Assembly: GCA_024291935.2 (NCBI GenBank)
Contig: CM044320.1
Coordinates: 49,294,001 to 49,358,000, forward strand
DNA length: 64,000 bases
Source of the DNA: Okapia johnstoni
Taxonomy: Eukaryota; Chordata; Mammalia; Artiodactyla; Giraffidae
Direction of reading: 5' to 3'
How positions within the stretch are numbered: the stretch's first letter is position 1; each line of letters begins with the position of its first letter. The notes under the pieces were generated by a model that was not told the DNA's origin, made no database searches, and saw only the letters and a program-made list of their open reading frames with translations. Position numbers and translations under genes: made by a program. Positions 37,001-46,794 of this stretch are shown piece by piece.

Positions 37001-38189
37001 GAGGGACTGATGTTGAAGCTGAAACTCCAATACTTTGGCCACCTCGTGAGAAGGGTTGACTCATTGGAAAGGACCCTAATGCTGGGTAAGATTGGGGGCA
37101 GGAGGAGAAGGGGACGACAGAGGATGAGACGGTTGGATGGCATCACTGACTCGATGGACATGGGTTTGGGTAGACTCTGGGAGTTGGTGATGGACAGAGA
37201 GGCCTGGCGTGCTGCGATTCATGGGGTCGCAAAGAGTCGGACATGACTGAGCGACTGAACTGAACTGAATTTTGTTGTACCAATGATACAACCAAACTTC
37301 CTAAGTGCCTGCTATGTAACACATTCTAGGACACATCTTGCTCATGTTATCTCACTGATTCCTCACAACTACCTAAAAAATAAGTGCTATTCTCCTCACC
37401 TTAGAGGCAAGGAAGTGGGAACTCAGAGAGGTAAAATAACTTGCCAGGACCTCACAGAGTAGCAGAACTAAAATCAGACATGAAATCTGATTGACTCTAC
37501 AATTCTCACTTTCCAAGGCAAACTTTATTATCAGTTGCTTGCATCTTTCTAAGTAGATCTTCCAGGCGGTTTTTAAGTTAAAATTCAGTCATGTTCTATG
37601 TATATCAAAAGAAAGAAAATTTTAAAGGATATAAGAATAAGCACTAACTCTGGAAATCATTCAAATTCAAAGGTAAGATTATTCTGGTTTGTCTCATTAT
37701 TTCCACCTTGCTTCTCCTCACCAAAAAACTAACCAAAAAAATCCACACTTTAAATTTTAAGTTTTAATACCATGTTGTTTACAGGCATTAAAGGGCACAT
37801 GTACAATTATCTAAAATTAAAAATTTTCATTTGTTTTCACTGAAAGCTCTTTTAACTACAAACACATCCTAAATTCTAATGAGAAGAAAATCACAAAATA
37901 TTCTAATTCTTTTCCTGGGGTAGTATAATTAAGATGAACTCCCCAATCCTAAAGGGATTTTTGATTCTTACAAATATGCAGTATAAATGAATGGTTAAAA
38001 TTAAAGTCTTTTTAGAACTAGAAAGTAAAAATAGAGTATTTCTGTTATTAAATTTGATGCTTAAAAAACTAGTACAATAAAAAAAATTTGTGATAACTCT
38101 ACTAACTACTGTAATCTTGTTACATTGATCTCATTAACTTAAATATATATTTTCCCAAGAAAACCACTTACTTGAATTGCAGGCAGCAT
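17742..38189 (-). CDS. GAS2L3: GAS2-like protein 3, full coding region (8 coding exons)
   Basis: Cytoskeletal linker that binds F-actin through a CH domain and microtubules through its GAR domain and tail. By family knowledge it acts at the midbody and constriction zone in cytokinesis. Joining 38172-38189, 30704-30872, 29230-29345, 24796-24937, 24074-24137, 23273-23411, 20725-20832 and 17742-19058 gives 2073 nt, 690 residues plus stop, close to about 694 in human. Every junction has GT-AG ends and compatible phase. CH domain at about residues 45-167, GAR domain at about 208-280 (C226-x-C228 and H230; VGGGW at 263-267), then about 410 residues of Ser/Thr/Pro/Lys-rich disordered tail. No frameshift or premature stop was seen, so the gene looks functional. 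Start is the ATG at 38189, which has A at -3. An in-frame ATG two codons upstream has a weaker context. Confidence 0.96.
19555..19625 (-). repeat. MIR SINE fragment
   Basis: Shows the reverse MIR core: GCAGATGAGGAACTAATGGC followed by GAGAGATTAAGGAAACTGTC. Short and diverged. Confidence 0.5.
20400..20692 (+). repeat. Ruminant L1 3' end
   Basis: Carries the typical 3' UTR phrases CTACTACATAGCACAGGGAA, then GATTCACTTTGCTGTAGAGC, then AACATTGTAAATCAACTATA and an A-rich end. It lies 33 bp from the GAS2L3 exon at 20725-20832. Confidence 0.8.
20725..20832 (-). CDS. GAS2L3: GAS2L3 exon: first half of the GAR domain
   Basis: Exactly 36 codons, residues 217-252, phase 0 at both ends. Encodes [15 protein letters not shown], then [15 protein letters not shown], the Cys/His-containing start of the GAR microtubule-binding module. 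Skipping this exon would keep frame but remove half the domain. Confidence 0.96.
20983..21172 (-). repeat. Bov-tA SINE
   Basis: Reverse orientation: AGCTCAGTCACGTCTGACTC, then CTCCAGGCACGAATACCGG, and the tRNA-like head GCATTGCAGGCAGATTCTTT at the right. Intronic, sense to GAS2L3. Confidence 0.88.
21408..21538 (+). repeat. BOV-A SINE with ACA-rich tail
   Basis: Single BOV-A body (GAAGGAAATGGCAACCCACT, then AGAGTTGGACACGACTGAGT) ending in an AACAACAACAA tail instead of CAG repeats. Confidence 0.85.
22940..23165 (-). repeat. Old L1 3' fragment
   Basis: Reverse-complement L1 wording: CCAATGTCCAATTTGAGAGT, then CATTGTTTCCAATTTTTCAC and CAAATAACAGTGCAATAG. Diverged and non-coding. Confidence 0.5.
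23273..23411 (-). CDS. GAS2L3: GAS2L3 exon: linker between CH and GAR domains
   Basis: 139 nt. Completes the split Arg170 codon and encodes residues 171-216. It begins [19 protein letters not shown] and ends with a Cys/His-rich [10 protein letters not shown]. The first half is acidic and likely helical. The CCQH cluster starts the GAR region. Phase 2 in, phase 0 out. Confidence 0.96.
23412..24073 (-). other. GAS2L3 intron (662 bp)
   Basis: Donor GTATGT at 24068-24073, acceptor AG at 23412-23413. AT-rich. I see no repeat or other feature I can name. Confidence 0.85.
24074..24137 (-). CDS. GAS2L3: GAS2L3 exon: end of the CH domain
   Basis: 64 nt, 20 whole codons plus two split codons (Val149 and Arg170). 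Encodes [20 protein letters not shown], the last helices of the calponin-homology domain. The shortest coding exon after the start exon. Skipping it would shift the frame. Confidence 0.95.
24138..24795 (-). other. GAS2L3 intron (658 bp)
   Basis: Donor GTAAGT-type sequence at 24790-24795, acceptor AG at 24138-24139. AT-rich. Nothing else recognised. Confidence 0.85.
24796..24937 (-). CDS. GAS2L3: GAS2L3 exon: central CH domain
   Basis: 142 nt, residues 102-148 plus the first base of Val149. Encodes [19 protein letters not shown], then [17 protein letters not shown], the core actin-binding part of the CH fold (the ARDN..NFLxWC block). Ends ...LFESEGL. Confidence 0.96.
25118..25198. mobile_element. 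Mariner-type MITE, ruminant family
   Basis: 81-bp palindromic element. Left end ATTGGGTTGACAAAAAGGTT, right end in reverse ATTGGGTTGGCCAAAAAGTT, with loop ATAACTGGTACAG between. This is the ruminant mariner-derived terminal-repeat element (Mar1_Bt/BTMAR type). It has no transposase and depended on one elsewhere. The right flank keeps the TA target. Confidence 0.88.
25248..27645 (-). mobile_element. BovB LINE, about 2.4 kb, 5'-truncated
   Basis: RTE-clade retrotransposon in the same orientation as GAS2L3. Reading the minus strand from the right: the end of the AP-endonuclease domain and the linker (open frame 27591-26728), then reverse transcriptase in pieces (26577-26395, 26215-25994, 25954-25436), then the TGAACTGAACTGAA terminus at about 25248. 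Frame changes and stops separate the pieces, so it is inactive. The 5' end is cut within the endonuclease region. No clear target-site duplication was found. Confidence 0.93.
27960..28640 (-). repeat. Old L1 3' region (antisense)
   Basis: Reverse-complement L1 wording: GAGATAACCACTATTTACCA, TCTGTACACAAGCATATG, GATGAGCATTTAGGTTGTTC and ATTCCTGGAATTAGAATTAT. Degenerate. Confidence 0.55.
28830..29150 (-). repeat. Two MIR-like fragments
   Basis: Reverse MIR wording twice: TAACTGTGTGCCAGGAACC at about 28853 and AAACCAGGCACTAAGCTAAC at about 28965, the latter with CTCATTTAATTTTGCTGAC and TCCATTTTACAAGTGAG. The two copies lie end to end. Confidence 0.6.
29230..29345 (-). CDS. GAS2L3: GAS2L3 exon: N-terminal CH domain
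   Basis: 116 nt. Finishes the split Gly63 codon and encodes residues 64-101: [20 protein letters not shown], then [27 protein letters not shown] is the signature of the first CH helices. The donor is GTGGTAAG, so a GT lies three bases upstream of the preferred one (see findings). Confidence 0.96.
29346..30703 (-). other. GAS2L3 intron with one Bov-tA
   Basis: Donor GTAAGG at 30698-30703, acceptor AG at 29346-29347. Contains the Bov-tA at 30095-30282. Otherwise AT-rich with nothing recognised. Confidence 0.85.
30095..30282 (-). repeat. Bov-tA SINE with 9-bp TSD
   Basis: Reverse-oriented body (GAATTCTCCAGGCCAGAATA) with the head CAGCTGAGCCACCAGGG-type end at the right. GAAACAGAA at 30086-30094 and 30283-30291 is the target-site duplication. 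Confidence 0.9.
30704..30872 (-). CDS. GAS2L3: GAS2L3 exon: N-terminal leader and start of CH domain
   Basis: 169 nt, residues 7-62 plus the first base of Gly63. Begins [20 protein letters not shown], a Ser/Pro-rich leader with SP and TP sites, followed by [20 protein letters not shown] and LSIWLSGLL at the start of the CH domain. The leader sites would suit CDK or MAPK phosphorylation (inference). Confidence 0.96.
31205..31394 (+). repeat. Bov-tA SINE with diverged head
   Basis: TTTGATCCCTGGGTTGGGAA and the BOV-A body are clear, while the tRNA-like head is degraded. TGTAAAATG at 31196-31204 and 31395-31403 is an exact target-site duplication. Confidence 0.9.
31780..33000. repeat. Unnamed ancient repeat remnant
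   Basis: Phrases such as GGGACACGACAACTAAACGC (about 32723), CACTATTGGGACAACTGGCA (about 32763) and GCAACCTATTTTCAAATGG (about 32929) are familiar from old mammalian interspersed repeats. I cannot assign the family by eye. No coding frame. Confidence 0.4.
33950..34345 (+). repeat. Ruminant L1 3' end
   Basis: Has AAGTAAGTCAGAGAAAAAC, then GGACACAGCCAGGGAAGGTG, ATAACACAGGGAGCCCAGTC and the terminal ACAACATTGTAAAGCAATTA. A 5'-truncated non-coding 3' end. Confidence 0.85.
35217..35400 (-). repeat. Bov-tA SINE
   Basis: Reverse orientation: AAGTGAAGTGAAAGTTGCTC at the left, GAATACTGGAGTGGGTAGCC in the middle and ATTGCAGGCAGATTCTTTGC near the right. CCCAAA flanks both ends and may be the target duplication. 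Confidence 0.88.
35637..37267 (+). mobile_element. BovB LINE, 1.6 kb, nearly intact RT frame
   Basis: 5'-truncated BovB with an exact 12-bp target-site duplication AATTTTGTTGTA (35625-35636 and 37268-37279). The reverse-transcriptase frame is open from 35864 to a TGA at 36632-36634 and reopens downstream (36653-37246) to the end of the ORF. RT motifs seen: [13 protein letters not shown] (motif A), [13 protein letters not shown] (motif B) and YADD (motif C, about 36490). It lacks the endonuclease part, so it cannot mobilise itself. Antisense to GAS2L3. Among the youngest BovB copies here. Confidence 0.95.
37310..37490 (-). repeat. MIR SINE fragment
   Basis: Reverse MIR wording: ATCTCACTGATTCCTCACAA, then GAACTCAGAGAGGTAAAATA and CTTGCCAGGACCTCACAGAG. 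It follows the BovB directly. Confidence 0.65.
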
Positions 38190-38219
38190 GGTCATCTATA
38201 ATGAAATGACACTGCTGTT
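38172..38219 (-). CDS. GAS2L3: GAS2L3 start-codon exon
   Basis: 48-nt exon (coding 38172-38189). After 24 nt of 5' UTR there are two in-frame ATGs, at 38193-38195 and 38187-38189, the first directly preceded by an in-frame TAG. The second has A at -3 and gives MLPAIQ, then spliced to VWFGEDLP. This matches the family's N-terminus (human MQPAIQ, from memory). The acceptor is TTTTATTTTCAG. Confidence 0.88.
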
Positions 38220-39730
38220 CTGAAAATAAAACAAAACATTAATATTCACACAATGGTAGCTTTTCCATTCCCCCAAACCCTCAACTTATAAGGAATCTGC
38301 TTTATTCTATTTGACGGAAAACCTAATACTTTTTCTTCTATTTGGAGTTATTTGACGATAGGAGAATTAAATCATACTCCTAGCTTCTTCATAAAAGTAC
38401 TCCTCATTTGAAAGAGGAAAATCTGAAACACCTTAATATGTGTTTAATATGGCACTAATATCAAAAAAACTCTTGAAGCATCTGACTAGTAAAATAAAAT
38501 TAACAATAAAACTTAGTTTTATATGAAAAATGCCCCAGAATTTCTCCCTGTGAAGACATTGTAAGTATAATGTAATACCAACACCACAATGACTGATACT
38601 GAAAGTATCTTTCATCTGATCTTTACAAAGAGATCATATAAGTTCATCCAAACTTCATATAAATTCACAAGTTAAACCATAAGCCTCTTCTACCAGAAGA
38701 TAAGGTAAAAAAGAAAAAATACCAATTTTAACTATGAAATAATACTCAATGCCTTTCTATAATAATTTTTCATAAGTTATTTTCTTCATGAGGTGTTAAA
38801 AGCCAAAAACCCAAAAGGAACAGGAATTTGAACTCTAAAGTACTATTCTTGACACCTACAAAAAAAAAATACAACTTTAATTAAGTTAGATTAATATAAT
38901 TCTGTAATATATTTTCAGAGAAAAAAAGAATTTGAAAACATTCAGAATAATATAGACTATATAAAACCTAGAATTTTTAGATTGCTGAGAGCAGCGTAAT
39001 ATACTGGTCTATTTTCTAATTGTAAACCACCATTAAAACATTCTAAGAAAAAAAAGGAAAATGGCTTATAAGGCTATAATGCTATCCATTTCCCAGGAAA
39101 AGTGACTTTCTTCCCTAAGTCATACCAAACATACCTTAGGCACAGTGACCACTACACATCCCACTCTCCTCTCAGGAACACTTCTCGTACCAAAGCTAAA
39201 ATGGAGCTAAACCTAACTGAAAAGTTGATGTTACACATCACATTGGCTTTGTAAGAAGGCAAAGAACAGCAGAATGTTCTTTATATCATTTTTCCTTCTC
39301 TCTACCCTAGCAAAAGGCCAAAGTACAATTGAGCATTACTAATGAGCTTGTTATGCTTCCCACGAGCTAATTCAGTGGGGAATACATTTTCCTTTAGCAT
39401 AAATAATCCTTTGTCCCTAACAAAGATTCACAGTAAGAAGCTTCCGAGACCATTTTTTAAAAATGCAGCAGAGAAGCTGCTCTCGTTAAAATAAGCAGTC
39501 CCACATAATCAGACAAGAGCTTGAACAGTTGGAACTGCCAACCCCAAACAAAAGAAGGCTTAAATTATAAGGCGTGTGCAAATCAAGAACAGTGACACAG
39601 TCACAAAGAAGCTATCACAAGAATGTTTAGCAGTTGCACTTTTTATGGAAAATTCAACAAAATTAGTTTTATGAAAGAAATGAAGAATTTGTGCACAACC
39701 TTCAGTCACTGAATTTTAGCAGTCTATTTA

Positions 39731-39766
39731 AATATAATATATATACACATATATATATATATATTT
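39731..39766 (+). repeat. (TA)n-rich microsatellite
   Basis: Alternating TA with one ACAC interruption in intron 1. Likely length-variable. Confidence 0.8.
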
Positions 39767-40564
39767 TCCCACATCATTCTTATCTCATAGAACTACTTTA
39801 AAGATGACAAAAGGATAACTGTCTTGATTACCTTTTAAAAGTAGTTATTTAATAAATGTTACTCAGATAAGTTATAACATATCTTCATATGTGGAAAACT
39901 ATCATGTAAACAAATATATGCTCTTACTGGAAAACTTTTATTAGTTGATGAAACTCTAACAGTGAATCATCAATTAACTCCAGAGTATTCACTGTGTTCC
40001 AGATACTAAGAGCCAGTGATTGATATTTTCGAGCCATTCACTATTCTCTTTCTAAGCTATTTTTGTCTCAAGCATGTAATCCCTAAAGCAGCTTCTCATC
40101 TATTAGCTCAGTCCCTAACCTGCATTACAACTGCAATTCTTGCTTCTTACTCAGCTTATTACCTACTTTCCTCTTATCTATCTTTCCCTGAAAGTCTCAA
40201 TCTCTACATTTTTTTTTCCACATAAACTAATTATACTGAATCAGCAACTCTTCATTTTGGAGCTGTAGGCAACTTACTGGCCTTTTTGGTTTCTGTTTTT
40301 TGTCTGTCTTTTTGGAGAAGACTACTTTAATTCTGTGCCATCTTGAGGAAGTCTTTTCCCTTAGATTTGGAGGGGGCGGAGGGGGTGGCAGTGGGAAGCT
40401 CTCATGTGACCAAGGCCAGACTATTTGCTAATGGGAGCCTTCAGCAAGACAAACCACAAGTGAGGGATATCATGCTCAACTTTTTAAATCTGGAGAAAAT
40501 GTTAGAAGCACATAATAAGCTCATCTATCTGAAACTTGAACAGAATTTGGGCCTCGTCCACTTA

Positions 40565-40616
40565 GCCCATGGGGTCGCAAAAGAGTTGGACATGACTTAC
40601 TGACTGAACAACAACA
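40565..40616 (+). repeat. BOV-A/BovB 3' terminal scrap
   Basis: Only GCCCATGGGGTCGCAAAAGA and the ACTGAACAACAACA tail remain. Too short to say whether from a SINE or BovB. Confidence 0.6.
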
Positions 40617-41315
40617 CTTAGAAATAGTTTCAGCCATGAGCTCCTTAAGATTATTTATGGTAAGGCTCTTTATACCAATTTGACTTCAGATCATGATGGG
40701 AATAAGAAAAAAAAAAAAACCGCCAGCCTGTGGAGCTGCTGCTTTCTTCCACAGCTGTAGGCCCTGAAACTGGGCACATTTTAATTCCTCAATCATTATA
40801 CCAATAAAATATGGTGGGGAGAGCTCAAGTGGCATGGCTCAGTCCTGGAGCAAATCAGGGGCCGATTTGTAAAATAATGGCCAAAAAGCAAAGAAAGAAA
40901 GTAAGATTCCTCAGAAAAATAACATGAACTGCCACTGCAACACACCGATAGCACCCAGCTGACAGATAACTGCCAAGACACATAAGCTGCAGGTATATGA
41001 TAAATGCTCAGGTTGGCACAGTGGTCACTGCTGAGGAGGGAAGGAAGGTGAGATTAGGATGGAATGCACAGAGGCAACTGTACCAACAAGATTCTCATTC
41101 AAGAGAAGTGGTGAGAACACAAGTGTTCTTACATTACTCTGTACCCCCTTCTGTGTGTCACAAGACATTTCATCATTTTTAATGCTTCATTTAGAAAAAT
41201 AGTTGAAGAAAATATCCTGATTTGTTCGGGGGAATAAAAAAACTATTTTCTCAGTTTTAAAATTCTGAGTTAAATATTTCTTAGATGCCTAGAAGAGAAA
41301 CTAGAAATGCTGTAT

Positions 41316-41785
41316 TCATACCATCCCCTTCATGGATCACAGCCTTGTCATGGTAAAGGGGCTTGCGTAACTCAGCGAAACTATGAGCTATGCCGTGCAA
41401 GGCCACCCAAGACAAACGGGTCATAGTGCAGAGTTCTAACAAATCATGGTACTCTGAAGGAGGAAATGGTAACCCACTTCAGTATTCTTGCTGCAAGAAC
41501 CTCACAAACAGTATAAAAAAGACAAAAAGATATGACACCAGAAGATGAGGCCCCCCGGTTGGAAGGTGTCCAATATACTACTGGGGAAGACCAGAGGGCA
41601 ATTACTAATAGCTCCAGAAAGAATGAAGTGGTTGGGCCAAAGTGGAAACAATGCTCAGTTTATATGCATTATATGCTCGTTATGTGCTCAGTGGATATGC
41701 CTGGTGGTGAAAGTAAAGTCTGATATTGTAAAGAACAATATTGCACAGGAACGTGGAAAGTTAGGTCCATGAATCAAGGTAAATT
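41316..41785 (+). mobile_element. Old BovB LINE, 5' part
   Basis: The 5' region of a BovB: ATCCCCTTCATGGATCACAG, then AGCTATGCCGTGCAAGGCCA and AAGTTAGGTCCATGAATCAA at its break. The copy is interrupted at about 41785 by a younger BovB and resumes at 43936. Confidence 0.88.
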
Positions 41786-43935
41786 CAGTTCAGTTCAGTC
41801 GCTCAGTAGTGTCCGACTCTTTGCGACCCCATGAACCGCAGCACGGCAGGCCTCCCTATCCATCACTAACTCCCTATGTCCACCCAAACCCATGTCCATC
41901 GAGTCAGTGATGCCATCCAGCCATCTCATCCTCTGTTGTCCCCTTGTCCTCCTGCCCTCAATCTTTCCCAGCATCAGGGTCTTTTCCAATGAGTCAGCTC
42001 TTCACATGAGGTGGCCAAAGTACTGGAGTTTCAGCTTCAACATCAGTCCTTCCAATGAATACCCAGGACTGATCTCCTTTAGGATGGACTGGTTGGATCT
42101 CCTTGCAGTCCAAGGGACTCTCGAGAGTCTTCTCCAACACCACAGTTCAAAAGCATCAATTCTTCAGCACTCTGCTTTCTTTATAGTCCAACTCTCACAT
42201 CCATACATGACCACTGGAAAAACCATAGCCTTGACTAGACAGACCTTTGTTGGCAAAGTAATGTCTCTGCTTTTTAATATGCTATCTAAGTTGGTCATAA
42301 CATCCATTTCCAGGAGTAAGCGTCTTTTAATTTCATGGCTGCAATCACCATCTGCAGTGATTTCGGAGCCCAGAAAAATAAAGTCAGCCACTGTTTGCCC
42401 ATCTATTTGCCATGAAGTGATGAGACCAGATGCCATGATCTTAGTTTTCTGAATGTTGAGCTTTAAGCCAGCTTTTTCACTCTCCTCTTTCACTTTCATC
42501 AAGAGGCTCGTTAGTTCGTCTTCATTTTCTGCCATAAGGGTGGTGCCATCTGCATATCTGAGGTTATTGATATTTCTCCCAGCGATCTTGATTCCAGCTT
42601 GTGCTTCCTCCAGCCCAGCGTTTCTCATGATGTACTCTGCATATAAGTTAAATAAGCAGGGTGACAATATACAGCCTTGACGTACTCCTTTTCCTATTTG
42701 GAACCAGTCTGTTGTTCTATGTCCAGTTCTAACTGTTGCTTCTTGACCTGCATACAGGTTTCTCAAGAGGCAGGTCAGGTGGTCTGGCATTCCCCTCTCT
42801 TTCAGAATTTTCCAGTTTATTGTGATCCACACAGTCAAAGGCTTTGGCATAGTCAATAAAGCAGAAATAGATGTTTTTCTGGTACTCTCTTGCTTTTTCG
42901 ATGATCCAGTGGATATTGGCAATTTGATCTCTGGTTCCTCTGCCTTTTCTAAAACCAGCTTGAACATCTGGAAGTTCATGGTTCACATATTGCTGAAGCC
43001 TGGCTTGGAGAATTTTAAGCATTACTTTACTAGCTTGTGAGATGAGTGCAATTGTGCGGCAGTTTGAGCATTCTTTGGCATTAACTTTCTTTGGGACTGG
43101 AATGAAACCTGACCTTTTCCAGTCCTGTGGCCACTGCTGAGTCTTCCAAATTTGCTGGCATATTTTGTGCAGCACTTTCACAGCATCATCTTTTAGGATC
43201 TGAAATAGCTCAACTGGAATTCCATCACCTCCACTAGCTTTTTTCGTAGTGATGCTTCCTAAGGCTCATTTGACTTCAAATTCCAGGATGTCTGGCTCTA
43301 GGTGAGTGATCACACCATCATGATTGTCTGGGTCATAAAGAACTTTTTTGTACAATTCTTCTGTGTATTCTTGCCACCTCTTCTTAATATCTTCTGCTTC
43401 TGTTAGGTTCCTACCATTTCTGTCCTTTATTGTGCCCATCTTTGCATGAAATGTTCCCTTGGTATCTCTAATTTTCTTGAAGAGATCTCTAGTCTTTCCC
43501 ATTCTATTGTTTTCCTCTATTTCTTTGCATCGATCAGGAGGAAGGCTTTCTTATCTCTCCTTGCTATTCTTTGGAACTCTGCATTCAAATGGGTGTATCT
43601 TTCCTTTTCTCCTTTGCTTTTCACTTCCCTTCACAGCTATTTGTAAGGCCTCCTCAGACAGCCATTTTGCTTTTTTGCATTTCTTTTTCTTGGGAATGTT
43701 CTTGATTCCTGTCTCCTGTACAATGTCATGAACCTCCATCCATAGTTCATCAGGTATTCTGTCTATCAGATCTAGTCCTTTAAATCTATTTCTCATTTCT
43801 ACTGGATAGTCATAGGGATTTGATTTAGATCATACCTGAATGGTCTAGTGGTTTTCTCCACTTTCTTCAATTTCAGTCTGAATTTGGCAATAAGGAGTTC
43901 ATGATCTGATCCACAGTCAGCTCCCAGTCTTGTTT
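41786..43935 (-). mobile_element. Younger BovB LINE inserted in the older BovB
   Basis: About 2.15 kb in the opposite orientation to the element it splits. Left end TTCAGTTCAGTTCAGTCGCT is the reversed 3' terminus. The right end is truncated in the endonuclease domain. GTAAATT occurs at 41779-41785 and 43936-43942, and removing one copy restores the older element's sequence. RT fragments: 43181-42729 and 42979-42164 (YADG at the catalytic YADD position, a damaged site). Several frameshifts, so inactive. Confidence 0.95.
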
Positions 43936-46722
43936 GTAAATTGGATGTGGTCAAATATGAGATGGCAAGACTAAACATTTACATCTCAGGAATCAGTGAA
44001 CTAAAATAGACAGGAATGGGCAAATTTAATACAGATGACCATTATATCTACTATCGTGGGCAAGAATCCCTTAGAAGAAATGGAGTAGCCCTCATAGTCA
44101 ATAAAAGAGTCCAAAATGCAGTACTTGGGTGCAACCTCAAAAATAACAATGATCTCAGTTCATTTTCAAGGTAAACCATGCAACATCATAGTAATCCAAG
44201 TCTATGCTTCAACCATTGATGCTGAAGAAGCTAAAGTTGATTGGTTCTATGAAGACTATAAAACCTTCTAGAACTAACACCAAAAAAAGATGTCCTTTTC
44301 ATCATAGGGGACTGGAATGCAAAAGTAGGAAGTCAAGAGGTACACAGAATAACAGGCAAATTTTGGTTTTCTGGAGTACAAAATGAAGCAACACAAAGGC
44401 TAACAGTTTTGTCAAGAGAACACACTGGTCATAGCAAAGACCCTTTTACAATAACACAAGAGAAGATTCTATACATGGACATCACCAGATGGTCAATACC
44501 AAAATCAGATTGATTGTATTTTTTTCAGCTGAAGCTGGAGAAGTTCTATACAGTCAGCAAAAAAAATAAAATAAAAAAAAGACCTGGAGTGGACTGTGGC
44601 TCAAAACATGAGCTTCTTATTGCAAAATTCAGACTTAAACTGAACAAAGTAGGGAAAACCACTAGACCATTCAGGTATGACTTAAATTAAATCCCTTATG
44701 ATTATACAGGGAAAGTGACAAATAGATTCAAGGGATTAGATCTGGTAGACAGAGTGCCTGAAGACCTATGGACAGAGGTTCACTACATTGTACAGAAGGC
44801 GCTGACCAATACTATCCCCAAGAAAAGGAAGTGCAAGGAGGCAAAGTGGTTGTCTGAGGAGGCTTTACTAATAGCTGAGGAAAGAAGAGAAACTAAAGAC
44901 AAGGGAAAAAGGGGAAGAAAAATCCAGCTGAATGCAAAGTTCCAGAGGACAGCAAGGAAACATTAAAAAAAAAAAAAAGCCTACATAAATCAACAATGCA
45001 AAGAAATAGAGGAAAACAACAGAATGGGAAAGACTAGAAATCTCTTCAAGAAAACTGGAGATATCAAGGGAACATTTCATGGAAAGACGGGCTCAATAAA
45101 GGGCAGAAACAGTAAAGACCTAACAGAAGCAGAAGAGATTAAGAAGAGGTGGCAAGAATACACAGGAGAACTATACAAAAAAGGTCTTAATGCCCAAATA
45201 ACCACGATGGTGTGGTCACTCACCTAGAGCCAGACATCCTGGAATGTGAAGTCAAGCGGGCCTTAGGAAGCATTACTATGAACAAAGTTAGTGGAGGTGG
45301 CAATTCCAGTTGAGCTATTTCAAATCCTAAAAGATAATGCTGTTAAAGTGCCATACTCAATATGCCAGCAAATTTTGAAAACTCAGCAGTGGCCACAGGA
45401 TTGGGAAAGGTCAGTTTTCATCCCAATCCCAAAGAAGGGCAATGCCAAAGAATGTTCCAACTACAATTGTGCTCATATCACATGTTAGCAAGGTTATGCT
45501 CAAAATCCCTCAAGCTAGAGGCTTCAGCAGTATGTGACCTGAGAACTTGGAGATGTACAAGCTGGGATCCAAAGAGGCAGAGGAACGAGAGATCAAATTG
45601 CCAACATTTTTTTGAATCATGGAAAAAGCAAAAGAATTTCAGAAAAACATCTACTTCTGCTTCATTAACTACACTAAAGCCTTTGACCGTGCACAACAAG
45701 AGATGGGAGTACCAGACTACCTTACCTGTCTCCTGAGAAACCTGTATGTGGGTCAAGAAGCAACAGTTAGAATTGGACATGGAACAACTGACTAGCTCAA
45801 AATTGGGAAAGGAGTACAACAAGGCTGTATATTGTCACCCTGGTTATTTAATCTATATGCAGAGTACATCATGTGAAATGCTAGGCTGGATAAACCACAA
45901 GCTGAAATCAAGATTGCTAGGTGGAATATCAACATTCTCAGATATACAGATGATACTACTCTAATAGCAAAAAGTAAGGAGGAACTAAAGAACCTCTTGA
46001 TGAGGGTAAAGGAGGAGAGTGAAAACGCTGACTTGAAACACAACACTAAAAAGCTAAGGTCATGGCATCTGGTCGCATTGCTTCATGGCAAATAGGGGAA
46101 AAAGTGGAAACAGTGACAAATTTTATTTTCTTGGGCTCCAAAATCACTGTAGATGGAGACTGCAACCATGAAATTAAAAGACACTTGCTCCTTGGAAGGA
46201 AAACTATGACAAACCTAGACAGCATTTTAAAAAGCAGAGACATCACTTTGCCGACAAAGGTCCATATAGTCAAAGCTACACAGTTTTTCCAGTAATCATG
46301 TATGGATGTGAGAGATGGACCAAAAAGAAGGCTGAGCACTGAAGAATTGATGCTTTCAAATTGTGGCGCTGGAGAAGATTTTGAGAGTCACTTAGACACC
46401 AAGGAGATCAAACCAGTCAATCCTAAAGGAAATCAACCCTGAATATTCACTGGAAGGACTAATGCTGAAGCTCCAATACTTTGACCACCTGATGCGAAGA
46501 GCCAACACATTGGAAAAGACCCTGATGCTGTGGAAGACTGAAGGCAAAAGGAGAAGGGATCCTTTTGGAGAAGGCAGAGGATGAGCTGGTTAGATAGCAC
46601 CACTAACTCAATGGACATGAATCTGAGCAAACTCCAAGATAGGAGAGGACAGCGGAGCCTTGCGTTCTGCAGCCCATGGGGTCGCACTGAGTTAAACAGG
46701 ACTTAGCGACTGAACAACAAAT
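43936..46722 (+). mobile_element. Old BovB LINE, 3' part
   Basis: Resumes the element from 41785 with TTGGATGTGGTCAAATATGA and runs through the endonuclease (about 43940-44560), linker and RT to a terminus at about 46722 (GCGACTGAACAACAA). Many stops and frameshifts: it is clearly more decayed than the copy inside it. With 41316-41785 it amounts to about 3.25 kb, close to full length. Confidence 0.92.
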
Positions 46723-46794
46723 CTGTACAGAACAGATTTCATGTTTTTTAATGTATAAAATAAGTCACCATAAAGGCACCATTGGGGTAGTAGA

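Larger units (their letters stand above)
30873..38171 (-). other. GAS2L3 intron 2 (7.3 kb)
   Basis: Donor GTAAGT at 38166-38171, acceptor AG at 30873-30874. Contains Bov-tA copies at 31205-31394 and about 35217-35400, an unassigned fossil at about 31780-33000, an L1 end at about 33950-34345, a BovB at 35637-37267 and a MIR at about 37310-37490. Gaps (33000-33950, 34350-35210, 37500-38170) hold AT-rich sequence with nothing recognised. Confidence 0.85.
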
